From Streptomyces sp. NBC_00237 (GTDB lineage Bacteria > Actinomycetota > Actinomycetes > Streptomycetales > Streptomycetaceae): DNA of 64,000 nucleotides. A program made the position numbers and the translations under genes. Location of the stretch: the NCBI RefSeq assembly GCF_026342435.1, contig NZ_JAPEMT010000001.1, positions 1,544,501 through 1,608,500 on the forward strand, read 5' to 3'. A model generated the notes under the pieces. It ran no database searches, was not told the DNA's origin, and saw only the letters and a program-made list of their open reading frames with translations. Shown in pieces: positions 25,315 to 33,593 of this stretch (position 1 is the first letter of the stretch; the number at the start of each line of letters is the position of its first letter).

Positions 25315-26418
25315 TCACTTGTTCAGGTTCGGATTCGGGGCGGGAGCGGCGGGGCCCGACCCCGGTGTCGCCCCGGCGGGCGGAATCGGGTTGGACGCCA
25401 TCGCCTGCGGGGAGAGCGGGTTGGCCATCGCTGACGGGGCGGCGACGCCCGCCGACGAGTCGGCCGGGTCCGCCTCGATCACCGGCGCGGGACCGCCGAC
25501 GATCCGGATGCCCGCCTTGTCGAAGGCGGCCTTGACCCGCCAGCGCAGCTCGCGCTCCACCCCCAGCGCCTTGCCCGGCATCGTCTTCGCCGAGAGGCGC
25601 ACGATCATCGAGTCCAGCAGCACCGAGTCCAGGCCGAGCACCTCGATGGGTCCCCACAGCCGCTCGTTCCACGGTTCGGCCTTCGCCATGTCCTCGGCGA
25701 CCTCGGAGAGCACCTCACGGACGTGCTCCAGGTCCTCCGAAGGGCGGACCTGGACGTCGACGCCCGCGGTCGCCCAGCCCTGGCTCAGGTTGCCGATCCG
25801 CTTGACCTCGCCGTTGCGCACGTACCAGATCTCGCCGTTGTCGCCGCGCAGCTTGGTGACGCGCAGGCCCACCTCGATAACCTCACCGGTCGCCACCCCG
25901 GCGTCGATGGTGTCGCCGACGCCGTACTGGTCCTCCAGGATCATGAAGACACCGGACAGGAAGTCGGTGACCAGGTTGCGGGCGCCGAAACCGAGCGCCA
26001 CACCGGCGACACCCGCGGACGCCAGCAGAGGCGCCAGGTTGATGTTCAGAGCACCCAGCACCATCAGTGCGGCGGTGCCCAGGATCAGGAACGACGCCAC
26101 CGAACGGAGCACCGAACCGATCGCCTCGGAGCGCTGGCGACGGCGCTCCGCGTTCACCAGCAGACCACCCAGCGCGGTGCCCTCCACCGCCTGCGCGCTG
26201 TTGTTCATGTGGGCTATCAGCTTGGTGATCGTGCGCCGGATCACCGAACGCAGCACCGTGGCGATCACGACGATCAGCAGGATGCGCAGGCCCACGCTCA
26301 GCCAGGTGGACCAGTTCTGCTCCACCCAGCTCGCGGCATTGCTCGCCTTCTCGGCAGCCTCGTCGAACGTGACGGGATCGGCGGGCGGATCTGCGACCAG
26401 TAGGGCGGACCAGGACAC
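25315..26418 (-). CDS. MscS-family mechanosensitive channel
   Basis: Small-conductance mechanosensitive channel protein of 367 residues that relieves osmotic down-shock. Spans: about 35-60 and 110-140, then the pore helix region AGVAGVALGFGARNLVTDF and the beta-domain start EDQYGVGDTI, all diagnostic for MscS. The C-terminal 60 residues are Pro/Ala-rich and probably disordered. The start GTG at 26418 is chosen because GGAGG lies 7 nt upstream; an ATG at 26433 has no ribosome site. It is divergent from the HNH gene and followed by hairpins. Confidence 0.88.
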   Translation of the reverse strand: MSWSALLVADPPADPVTFDEAAEKASNAASWVEQNWSTWLSVGLRILLIVVIATVLRSVIRRTITKLIAHMNNSAQAVEGTALGGLLVNAERRRQRSEAIGSVLRSVASFLILGTAALMVLGALNINLAPLLASAGVAGVALGFGARNLVTDFLSGVFMILEDQYGVGDTIDAGVATGEVIEVGLRVTKLRGDNGEIWYVRNGEVKRIGNLSQGWATAGVDVQVRPSEDLEHVREVLSEVAEDMAKAEPWNERLWGPIEVLGLDSVLLDSMIVRLSAKTMPGKALGVERELRWRVKAAFDKAGIRIVGGPAPVIEADPADSSAGVAAPSAMANPLSPQAMASNPIPPAGATPGSGPAAPAPNPNLNK

Positions 26419-26661
26419 CTCGGGCACCTCCATGCGATGTGGCAGACCCACCACACTAACGGGGCAAGGTGCCCCACCCTGTTGACAGTGGGGCGCCGAG
26501 CCTGTGGTTCCGGACACCCGGCCGGGCGGTTCCCCCGTGTGGTGCAAAACACTTGTGGCCCGTTACCCGGACGTGGTGGCGCCACGACCAGGCATGAGGG
26601 GAGACTGGTCCCAGATCGTCCCGGCGCGAGCCACGCGCCGCCGGCGTACAAGGAGGCATCC

Positions 26662-27198
26662 GTGCCGCATGTCCTGGTCCTCAACGCGTCGTACGAGCCC
26701 CTCGGCGTCGTACCGCTCCGCCGCGCGCTCGTCCTCGTACTCGAAAACAAGGCCCTGTGCCTTGAGGAGTCCGGCGCCTTTCTGCACAGTGCGACCCGGG
26801 TCGTCCCCGCTCCCAGCGTGGTCCGGCTGAAACGCTTCGTGCGGGTCCCCTACCGGGGTCCCGTTCCCCTCACCCGCCGTGCGCTCTTCGCCAGGGACGG
26901 CGGGCGCTGTATGTACTGCGGTGGCGTCGCAACCAGCGTCGACCACGTCATTCCCCGCAGTCGCGGCGGCCAGCACGCCTGGGAGAACGTGGTGGCGGCC
27001 TGCCGCCGCTGCAACCACGTCAAGGCGGACCGGCACCTCCTGGAGCTCGGCTGGCGACTGCGTCACCAGCCCGCCCCGCCGTCCGGGCTGGCCTGGCGCA
27101 TCATCGGGACGGGACACCGCGATCCGCGGTGGCTGCCGTACCTGCAACCCTTCGGCGCCGATGACGCCCTGGCCCGGATCGACGGCATCTCCGCCTGA
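26662..27198 (+). CDS. HNH endonuclease family protein
   Basis: Protein of 178 residues with a C-terminal HNH/McrA-type nuclease domain: C-x2-C in CMYCGG, DHVIPRSRGG as the H-containing motif, then ENVVAACRRCNHVKADR with the second C-x2-C and the last His. The N-terminal 65 residues (VLNASYEPLGVVPLRRAL) are typical of a conserved actinobacterial family. Its substrate is unknown. GTG at 26662 follows a perfect AGGAGG at 26651-26656. It is a single-gene unit divergent from mscS. Confidence 0.9.
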   Translation: MPHVLVLNASYEPLGVVPLRRALVLVLENKALCLEESGAFLHSATRVVPAPSVVRLKRFVRVPYRGPVPLTRRALFARDGGRCMYCGGVATSVDHVIPRSRGGQHAWENVVAACRRCNHVKADRHLLELGWRLRHQPAPPSGLAWRIIGTGHRDPRWLPYLQPFGADDALARIDGISA

Positions 27199-27216
27199 GA
27201 CCGGGATTTTTTGTCT

Positions 27217-27266
27217 CCGCGGACCTGTGGGAGGTGAGTGAGCGCTCACCTCCCACAGGTCCGCGG
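27217..27266. terminator. Perfect 22-bp hairpin after the HNH gene
   Basis: Bases 27217-27238 and 27245-27266 are exact reverse complements (22 bp) with a 6-nt loop. It lies between the convergent HNH and GH84 genes and should end transcription from both sides. TTTTTT precedes it on the plus strand rather than following it. Confidence 0.85.
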
Positions 27267-27267
27267 T

Positions 27268-27315
27268 GAGTGAACGCTCACCCTCTGCGGGCGTTCGGCG
27301 AGTGAGCGTTCACTC
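27268..27315. terminator. Second hairpin with GAGTGAACGCTCAC arms
   Basis: GAGTGAACGCTCAC (27268-27281) pairs exactly with GTGAGCGTTCACTC (27302-27315) across a 20-nt loop. Each arm is itself partly palindromic (GTGANCGNTCAC), so the same sequence could also bind a dimeric regulator. Confidence 0.7.
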
Positions 27316-27331
27316 GCGCCCGCCCCCCCGC

Positions 27332-30271
27332 CTATTCCGCGACGGCGTACACCTCGACCGACCACAGCGAGTACCCGAAGCGGGTCGCCCGCTCGTCGCC
27401 CTGCACCCGCACGAACCGTGCGTCCTTCGCGTCGAAGCGCACCGTCTCCCGGCCGCCCCGGCCGTCCCTGACGGTGGCCGCCGTGCGCCAGGTGCGGCCG
27501 TCCGCCGACACCTGGATGCGGTACGCCTTCGCGTGCGCGTCCTGCCAGTGCAGGGACACCCTGCCCACCCGGGTGGGCCCCGCCAGCTCCGCCTGCCACC
27601 ACGCGGACGCCCCGATGGGCGAGGACCAGCGGGTGTCCGCCCTCCCGTCGGCCGCGTCCGACGCCGGGAAGTCCGCCGTCTCGTCGCCCGACGACGAGAT
27701 CCGCGCCGTACGCGCCAGATCGGGCCCGCCGGTGCGGGGAGCCGCCCGTACGGTGAGCGTCTGCTCGGCCCCGTCGCCGAACGACACCGGAATGCTGTAT
27801 TCGCCCGCCGGGGTGTCCTTCGCGACCGTGACGTCCAGCGGAACGGAGGCGTCCGCACCGCGCGGCACCACGGTCGTCTTCGGCGCGACGACCTCGATGC
27901 CCCGGGGCGCCTTCGCGACGAGCCCCCCGCGCACCTCGCCCGGCCGCTGCCCGGTGAGCGCCGCCCGCACCCGTACCGGCGGCCCGCCGATCTCCGCGTC
28001 GACCTCCGCCCGCGACAGCGCGAGCCTGACCTCCGGCTCGTCCGCGAACCACGGCACCACACGCTGCGCCCGGGGAGCCAGCGAGCTCCAGGAGAGCCGC
28101 ACCGCGTCCACGAGGGTGCCGCCCACCGCTGTCTGCGTCCACCCGTCGACGGTGAGCGTCCCGACCCGTCGCCAGCCCTCACCCGGGACGTGCACCTCCA
28201 CGGCGGCGTCCGTCGCTCCGGGGTCGGCCATCGTCGTGACCGTCGACACCGGACGCGCGTGCCGGAGCCGCACGGTGTACGTGCCGGGCCCCTGCGTCAC
28301 CTGCCCCGGCTCCCGGTCCGCCCCGGTCCACGCGGCGCCCTGTCGCACCGCCTTCGACAGGAACGGGTCCAGCACTCCCTTGCCGACGGTCACCCGGGGC
28401 GCCTTCAGCGCCGTACGGGAGGCGTCCAGCGCCCGCGAGTGCCGCCAGGCGCCCGCGCCGTCGCCCGCCGCCTGCGCCTGGAGCATGTCGACGGCCTGCT
28501 CACCCGCCGCGCCGTACTGGGCGAACCGGTCGATCCAGGGCCGCACTTCGTCGTCGAACGTGCCCCCGGCGGCCGCACCGAGCCGCTTCGGGGTCTCCTT
28601 CATCACCGTGAACGCGGTCCGCAGCCGCTGTGCCGCCGCGTCGCGCACCGAGGCGTCGGTGGAGGAGCGGGACGTCCAGAACGCGTCCATCAACGGCCGC
28701 AGGTACGCCGACTCGTGGTGCGGGTCCAGGATCGAGGAGGCGTGGTTGCCCGCGAACGCGCGCATCGCCTCCCGGGCCTTCGCGTCCTCGCCCGCCAGGT
28801 CGTCGATCGCCGCCCGCCAGGACTCGTCGGGCCGGTAACCGCGCGGATTCCAGGCGAAGTCGGCGGCCGTGAACAGCGGAATGCGGGACGCGGAGGGCTG
28901 CTCCATGGCATTCGACAGCAGGGCGGCGCTGCGGCCCGCCACGGCCGGTTCACGGCCCGTGTAGGGGCCGAGGAAGATACGGTCCTGCGCGTAGTCGTTC
29001 ACCGGATAGTTGTCCATCGTCACCAGTGGATGCCCGAACGCGCTCCGGGTGGTGACCAGTTCGCGCCCGCTGATGGTGCGCGGCACCACACCCACCCCGG
29101 TCCACGCGACCTGCACCCGCTCGTCCAGCGCGGCGGCCAGCGCGCGCCGGTAGTCGGTCGCCCCGTCCTGGTAGAACTCCGTCGGCATCAGCGACAGGGG
29201 CTCCGCACCCGGGTGACGCTCCGCGAGGTGGCGGGCCACCGCGCTCGCTACCCGCGCGTGCGCCTTCGCAGCGGCGGCGGGTCCCGACCCGAACACGTCC
29301 GCGTCCTGCCCGCAGTGCCACTCGCTGTAACTGACGTCCTGGAACTGGAGCTGGAAGACCCGCACCCCGAGCGCCCACATGGCGTCCACCTTGCGGGTGA
29401 GCGCGCGCACGTCCCGGTCGTCCGACATGCACATCGCCTGCCCCGGCGCCACCGCCCAGCCCAGCGTCACGTGATTGCGCCGCGCGTGCTCCGCGAGCAC
29501 CCGGAAGGAGGTGCGCTCGGCGGCCGGGTAGGGATCGCGCCACAGGGCCTGGCGGTACGGATCGTCGCCGGGCGCGTACAGATAGCGGTTCTGCTTGGTG
29601 CGTCCCATGAAGTCGATCTGGGCGAGCCGCTGTTCGGTGGTCCAGGGGCGCCCGTAGAAGCCCTCCGCCATGCCCCGCACGGCCGTCCCCGGCCAGTCCC
29701 GCACCCAGACGCCCGCGACCGTGGGGCGTCCCCCTCCGGTACGGATCAACTGCCGCAGCGTCTGCACCGCGTGGAACACACCGTCCGCGCCGACACCGTC
29801 CAGCGCCACCGTGTCGCGACCCGCGACCTTCCCCACCGCGATCCGGTAACCCCCCTGGGGGAGGTCCCCGCGCGCCGGTGCGCGCAAAGCCGTCAGCACC
29901 TCGTCGGCGGCCCCCGCCCGCACCACGGGACCGCGCGGCGGCAGCGCCTCGCCCGGTGCCACCTCGTAGAGGGTGTGCACACCCGCACCCCGCAGCACAC
30001 TGCGCAGTGCGTCCACCGCGTACGGATCGGTGCCGGGCGCGACCACCAGCACCGCCTCGTCACCCACCGGTACACCGGCACCGGCCGCACGCATCGACTG
30101 CGGGCGCGGCCACACGGGCGGCAGCGCGGAGTCACTGTCGCTGTCCCTCGTCGCGGGAGCGGGAACGTCCGGGGCGGGCGGAGCGGCCACCGCACCCGGC
30201 GCACCGCCGAGCAGGCCGCCCATCACGGCGAACGCGACGGCGGTCGCGCCCCTTCTGCGCCCCAACTGCAC
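27332..30271 (-). CDS. Secreted GH84 beta-N-acetylglucosaminidase with CBM32-like domain
   Basis: Secreted glycosidase of 979 residues acting on N-acetylglucosaminides (family also called hyaluronidase or NagJ). Signal peptide 1-30 ending AVAA; GH20b-like domain about 50-190; catalytic domain about 195-490 with GFYGRPW (204-210) and KQNRYLYAPGDDP; helical region about 500-650; a NEW3-type domain (TAKDTPAGEY-like region near 830); and a C-terminal F5/8 type C carbohydrate-binding domain (about 850-979). Where relatives have the catalytic Asp-Asp pair, this sequence reads Gln311-Asp312 (LQFQDVSYSEW), which may alter the mechanism. GTG start with AGAGGAG 6 nt upstream. Confidence 0.88.
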   Translation of the reverse strand: MQLGRRRGATAVAFAVMGGLLGGAPGAVAAPPAPDVPAPATRDSDSDSALPPVWPRPQSMRAAGAGVPVGDEAVLVVAPGTDPYAVDALRSVLRGAGVHTLYEVAPGEALPPRGPVVRAGAADEVLTALRAPARGDLPQGGYRIAVGKVAGRDTVALDGVGADGVFHAVQTLRQLIRTGGGRPTVAGVWVRDWPGTAVRGMAEGFYGRPWTTEQRLAQIDFMGRTKQNRYLYAPGDDPYRQALWRDPYPAAERTSFRVLAEHARRNHVTLGWAVAPGQAMCMSDDRDVRALTRKVDAMWALGVRVFQLQFQDVSYSEWHCGQDADVFGSGPAAAAKAHARVASAVARHLAERHPGAEPLSLMPTEFYQDGATDYRRALAAALDERVQVAWTGVGVVPRTISGRELVTTRSAFGHPLVTMDNYPVNDYAQDRIFLGPYTGREPAVAGRSAALLSNAMEQPSASRIPLFTAADFAWNPRGYRPDESWRAAIDDLAGEDAKAREAMRAFAGNHASSILDPHHESAYLRPLMDAFWTSRSSTDASVRDAAAQRLRTAFTVMKETPKRLGAAAGGTFDDEVRPWIDRFAQYGAAGEQAVDMLQAQAAGDGAGAWRHSRALDASRTALKAPRVTVGKGVLDPFLSKAVRQGAAWTGADREPGQVTQGPGTYTVRLRHARPVSTVTTMADPGATDAAVEVHVPGEGWRRVGTLTVDGWTQTAVGGTLVDAVRLSWSSLAPRAQRVVPWFADEPEVRLALSRAEVDAEIGGPPVRVRAALTGQRPGEVRGGLVAKAPRGIEVVAPKTTVVPRGADASVPLDVTVAKDTPAGEYSIPVSFGDGAEQTLTVRAAPRTGGPDLARTARISSSGDETADFPASDAADGRADTRWSSPIGASAWWQAELAGPTRVGRVSLHWQDAHAKAYRIQVSADGRTWRTAATVRDGRGGRETVRFDAKDARFVRVQGDERATRFGYSLWSVEVYAVAE

Positions 30272-30622
30272 GCCGTACTCCTCTGGCTCACGTGCCGCGC
30301 ACCTCTGCGGTGTACGGCTTCGGTGTCCGTCCGCGGCCGACTGCTGCCGCGTGCGGTATTGATCGTTCCGTGACCTGCGCGCGCCGAGCCCATCACCCGT
30401 CCGCCGACAGTGTCAATGCGAGCGCCGACCGCGTTTCGCCCGTCCGCACCGGATGTGCCGGACAGTCTGCGGCCGTGTGTCCGATTCCTTCAACTTCTTG
30501 CGCCAACTCCCCGCCGGGGGAACGAATGTGACACGGCTCACGTTCAACGGCCGTAAATGTCTGCGACTCCGCCCTCTGGGTAGAGACGCTGAAGTCCGCG
30601 TCCCCCATCAAGGGAGGCCCTC
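30272..30622. other. Divergent intergenic region between GH84 and malQ unit
   Basis: 351 bp without a gene. It holds the probable GH84 promoter (30387-30416) and, towards the right, the Shine-Dalgarno of the small ORF. I see no riboswitch and no clear palindromic operator. Confidence 0.6.
30387..30416 (-). promoter_or_regulatory. Candidate GH84 promoter
   Basis: On the minus strand TTGACA (30416-30411), an 18-bp spacer, then TGGGCT (30392-30387). The -35 box is perfect and the -10 box is weak. It would give a leader of about 110 nt. Confidence 0.45.
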
Positions 30623-30868
30623 GTGGCCGCTTCCGCCCAGCTCCTCCTCTCCGCCCTGTCCCCACAGGTCTCGGGCCCCGACTCCGTCCTCGACGGGACC
30701 TGTGCCTGCGGGTGCGGCGCCGAGCCGCCCCTGACCAGCGAGCCGCCCCTCGCGGACGCCGCGCCGCTCACCAGTGAGCCCCCGCTCACCGACGCGACGC
30801 CCCTCACCAGCGAGCCGACGTCGTACGGCACCGCGTCCGGCACGGAGTACCAGTACCCGGGGGTCTGA
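30623..30868 (+). CDS. Small Cys-cluster protein with PLTSEP repeats, coupled to malQ
   Basis: Uncharacterised protein of 81 residues. A GTG start at 30623 has an excellent Shine-Dalgarno (AAGGGAGG) 5 nt upstream, and the stop overlaps the malQ ATG as TGATG. The N-terminal 20 residues are mildly hydrophobic; GTCACGCG at about residues 25-32 carries three Cys in CxCxC spacing; the second half is four PLTSEP-like repeats ending in a Tyr/Gly-rich tail. The CxCxC cluster could bind metal or be modified. It is not in a family I know. The repeated DNA may mean its length varies between strains. It could be a regulatory leader peptide for malQ or a short functional protein. Confidence 0.7.
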   Translation: MAASAQLLLSALSPQVSGPDSVLDGTCACGCGAEPPLTSEPPLADAAPLTSEPPLTDATPLTSEPTSYGTASGTEYQYPGV

Positions 30869-33144
30869 TGGCAGCAGGGCGTACGACACCGGAGGAACCG
30901 GTGGAGCCGGTCGCGGAGCCCGCGTCGCCCGCGGAGCCCTCACCACCGGAACCGCCCCCCGTTCCCGCCCCCCTGGCCCGGCTCGCCGCCCTGTACGGCG
31001 TCGCCGTGTCCTACTCCCCGTCGGCCGACCGCACCGTCCACGTTCCCGCGGCCACCGCCGTCGCCGTGCTCGCCGCCCTGGACGTCGACGCGAGCACCCC
31101 CGAGGCCGTGGACGCCGCTCTCGCCGCCCACGACGCCCGCGCCCGCACCGAGGTGCTTCCGCCCACGCTCGTCCTGTGGCGGGGCGCCCAGACGCTTCCG
31201 GAGGCCCTCGCCGCGCTCCCGGAGGGCACCGAACTGCGGGTTGCCACCGAACAGGGCGAGGCCCGCACCTGGCCCGCCCCGCCGCCCGCGCACCGCGACG
31301 GCCCCGCGGCCACGGGCGCGAGCGGCCACTGGGCACAACTCCCGCACGGCGTCCACCGGTTGTCCGTCCGCCTGCCCGACGGCCGCGAAGCCTCCTGCCA
31401 CCTCGTCGTCGCCCCCGCGCGCGCGAAGGCACCCGAAGGCCCCCGGCACGGCTTCCTCGTCCAGCTCTACTCGCTGCTCTCCACCCGCTCCTGGGGCATG
31501 GGCGACCTCGGCGACCTCGCCGACCTCGCCGCCTGGGCCGGGCGCTTCCTCGGTGCGGGCTTCCTCCAGGTCAACCCGCTGCACGCCGCCGTCCCCGGCA
31601 CGCCGACCGACCCCTCCCCGTACCGCCCCTCCACCCGGCGCTTCCCCGACCCCGTGCACCTGCGGATCGAGGACGTACCCGAGTTCGGTTACGTGACGGA
31701 CCCGGCCGACCGCACCCGCCTGGGCGAACTCCTCGCCGAGGCCGCCGCCCTGCGCGAAGGGGTGCTCCTCAGGGACGCGCTGCTCGACCGGGACGCCGTA
31801 TGGGCACTCAAGCGGGAGGCGCTGACGATCGTGGCCGGGGTGCCGCTGAGCCCCGGCCGCCGCGCCGCCTACTGCGACTTCCTCGCCGAACAGGGCACCG
31901 CACTGGAGGACCACGCCACCTGGCTGGCCCTCGTCGACCTGTACGGCCCGGACCGCACCCGGTGGCCCGGCGCACTCGCCGACCGGGACTCCGCCGACAC
32001 CGCCCGCGAACGCGCCAAGCTGGGCGGCCTCATCGACTTCCACTGCCGGGCCGTGTGGCTCACCGACTGCCAGCTCGCCGCCGCCCAGCGCGCCGCCCGC
32101 GAGGCGGGCATGGCCGTCGGCCTGGTGCACGACCTGGCGGTCGGCGTGCACCCCGACGGCTCCGACACCTGGGCCCAGGCCCACGCGTACGCACCGGGCA
32201 TGTCCGTGGGAGCCCCGCCGGACGCCTTCAACGCCCGCGGCCAGGACTGGGGCCTGCCGCCCTGGCGGCCCGACGTGCTCGCCGCGACCGGCTACGCCCC
32301 GTACCGCAGCCTGCTCCGCAACCTCCTGAGGCATGCCGGGGCCGTCCGCATCGACCACGTGATGGGTCTGTTCCGCCTCTGGTGGGTGCCTGCGGGCCTG
32401 CCGCCCACAGAAGGCGCGTACGTGCGCTACGACGCCGAGGCGATGCTCGCCGTCCTCGTCCTGGAGGCGGACCGCGCCGGTGCCGTCGTCGTCGGCGAGG
32501 ACCTCGGCACCGTCGAACCCGGCGTCCGCGACGCGCTGGCGGCACGCGGCGTGCTCGGCACCTCCGTCCTGTGGTTCGAACGGGACTGGGCGGGCACCGG
32601 CCGCCCGCTGCCCCCAGAAGCCTGGCGAGAGGGCTGCGTCGCCACCGCCACCACCCACGACCTGCCGTCCACCGCCGCCCGCCTCACCGGCGACCACGTC
32701 GCCCTGAGGCACCGCCTGGGCCTGCTCACCCGCCCGCTGGCGCGGGAGCGCGCCGAGGAGGCCACAGAGGTCACCGACTGGCTCTCGTACCTCACCCGAC
32801 TGGGCCTGCTGCCCGAAGGAGGGGAGGACGAGGAGGCGGCCGTACGGGCCGTGCACCGCTTCCTGCTGCGCACCCCCGCCCGGATGGTCGGCATCTGGCT
32901 GCCCGACGCCGTCGGCGACCGCCGCCCGCAGAACCTGCCGGGCACCTGGGACCAGTACCCCAACTGGCGGCTGCCCCTCGCCGACGCCACCGGCCGCCCC
33001 CTCACCCTGGAGGAACTGGCCGCCTCACCCCGCCTGCACGCCCTCGTGGAGGCGATCCGCGAAGCCTCTGACAGTGGTGCGCACGCGGGTGCGGATGCAG
33101 GGGCGGAACCCCTTACGGCACCCCCGGGCGAGCGCCCCGCTTAG
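30868..33144 (+). CDS. malQ: 4-alpha-glucanotransferase (amylomaltase)
   Basis: GH77 enzyme of 758 residues that transfers alpha-1,4-glucan chains in maltodextrin and glycogen metabolism in the cytoplasm. Catalytic motifs are intact: nucleophile Asp in AVRIDHVMGLFRLWWVP, acid/base Glu in VVGEDLGTVEP and the transition-state Asp in TTHDLPSTAARL. The first 200 residues are an extra actinobacterial N-terminal domain preceded by a Glu/Pro-rich stretch, giving a larger size than the E. coli enzyme. The start is fixed by the TGATG overlap with the small ORF. No other maltose gene is nearby. Confidence 0.95.
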   Translation: MAAGRTTPEEPVEPVAEPASPAEPSPPEPPPVPAPLARLAALYGVAVSYSPSADRTVHVPAATAVAVLAALDVDASTPEAVDAALAAHDARARTEVLPPTLVLWRGAQTLPEALAALPEGTELRVATEQGEARTWPAPPPAHRDGPAATGASGHWAQLPHGVHRLSVRLPDGREASCHLVVAPARAKAPEGPRHGFLVQLYSLLSTRSWGMGDLGDLADLAAWAGRFLGAGFLQVNPLHAAVPGTPTDPSPYRPSTRRFPDPVHLRIEDVPEFGYVTDPADRTRLGELLAEAAALREGVLLRDALLDRDAVWALKREALTIVAGVPLSPGRRAAYCDFLAEQGTALEDHATWLALVDLYGPDRTRWPGALADRDSADTARERAKLGGLIDFHCRAVWLTDCQLAAAQRAAREAGMAVGLVHDLAVGVHPDGSDTWAQAHAYAPGMSVGAPPDAFNARGQDWGLPPWRPDVLAATGYAPYRSLLRNLLRHAGAVRIDHVMGLFRLWWVPAGLPPTEGAYVRYDAEAMLAVLVLEADRAGAVVVGEDLGTVEPGVRDALAARGVLGTSVLWFERDWAGTGRPLPPEAWREGCVATATTHDLPSTAARLTGDHVALRHRLGLLTRPLARERAEEATEVTDWLSYLTRLGLLPEGGEDEEAAVRAVHRFLLRTPARMVGIWLPDAVGDRRPQNLPGTWDQYPNWRLPLADATGRPLTLEELAASPRLHALVEAIREASDSGAHAGADAGAEPLTAPPGERPA

Positions 33145-33164
33145 GCGTTCGCTACTTTTGCACC

Positions 33165-33395
33165 GTGGACAAGAAGAACGCTCTGCGCGCCGGCGCTGTC
33201 GCGACCGGTACGACGCTGATGATGCTGCTCCTGTCGTCTCCCGCGCTCGCGGCCGTACGGGACGACGGTGACGACCCGGGCCCCGGCCTGAGCGTCGCCG
33301 AGACGCTCGGTCTCTTCGTCGCGGCCCCGATCGGCCTCTTCGTGGTCATCGCCGGCCTGGTGATGGTGCTCGACAAGTCGCGCAAGCAGGTCTGA
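33165..33395 (+). CDS. Small membrane protein with signal-like N-terminus
   Basis: Protein of 76 residues: a signal peptide (ATGTTLMMLLLSSPALA, cleavage likely after ALA), a short acidic extracytoplasmic stretch (RDDGDDPGPG) and one membrane span (FVAAPIGLFVVIAGLVMVL) ending in DKSRKQV. It is probably a small tail-in membrane protein; function unknown. The GTG start has no Shine-Dalgarno, and TACTTT ends 6 nt upstream, so a leaderless mRNA is likely. It follows malQ by 20 bp but seems to have its own promoter. Confidence 0.8.
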   Translation: MDKKNALRAGAVATGTTLMMLLLSSPALAAVRDDGDDPGPGLSVAETLGLFVAAPIGLFVVIAGLVMVLDKSRKQV

Positions 33396-33413
33396 CACCC
33401 GGACTTCGCTCCT

Positions 33414-33464
33414 CCGAGGGCGTCGGCGGCCCGTACTGAACGTACGGGCCGCCGACGCCCTCGG
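33414..33464. terminator. Perfect 23-bp hairpin terminator
   Basis: Bases 33414-33436 and 33442-33464 are exact reverse complements with a 5-nt loop (TGAAC). It stands 18 bp after the small membrane protein gene. No U-tract, as often in streptomycetes. Confidence 0.88.
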
Positions 33465-33508
33465 TGCGTTCACTCACGTCGCCATTGTTCGCTTCTCCTG
33501 AACAGTTT

Positions 33509-33526
33509 CATCGAAAAGTTTCGATG
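33509..33526. promoter_or_regulatory. Operator-like palindrome upstream of the EamA gene
   Basis: CATCGAAAAGTTTCGATG has perfect 8-bp arms around an AG spacer, 68 bp before the exporter's start. Its right half plus flank, TTTCGATGGACCTGA, recurs at 35646-35660 upstream of allantoicase. A candidate site for the LysR regulator in between. Confidence 0.55.
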
Positions 33527-33593
33527 GACCTGAATGTCTTTCCGGTGTGACCGTGGTGATCTCACCGATCACCGCACCACCCCGGGGGCAGCG

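Noticed and set aside
26482..26508. TTGACA as a promoter for the HNH gene
   Set aside because: No acceptable -10 hexamer lies 16-19 bp downstream, and the box is inside a GCCCCAC/GTGGGGC stem.
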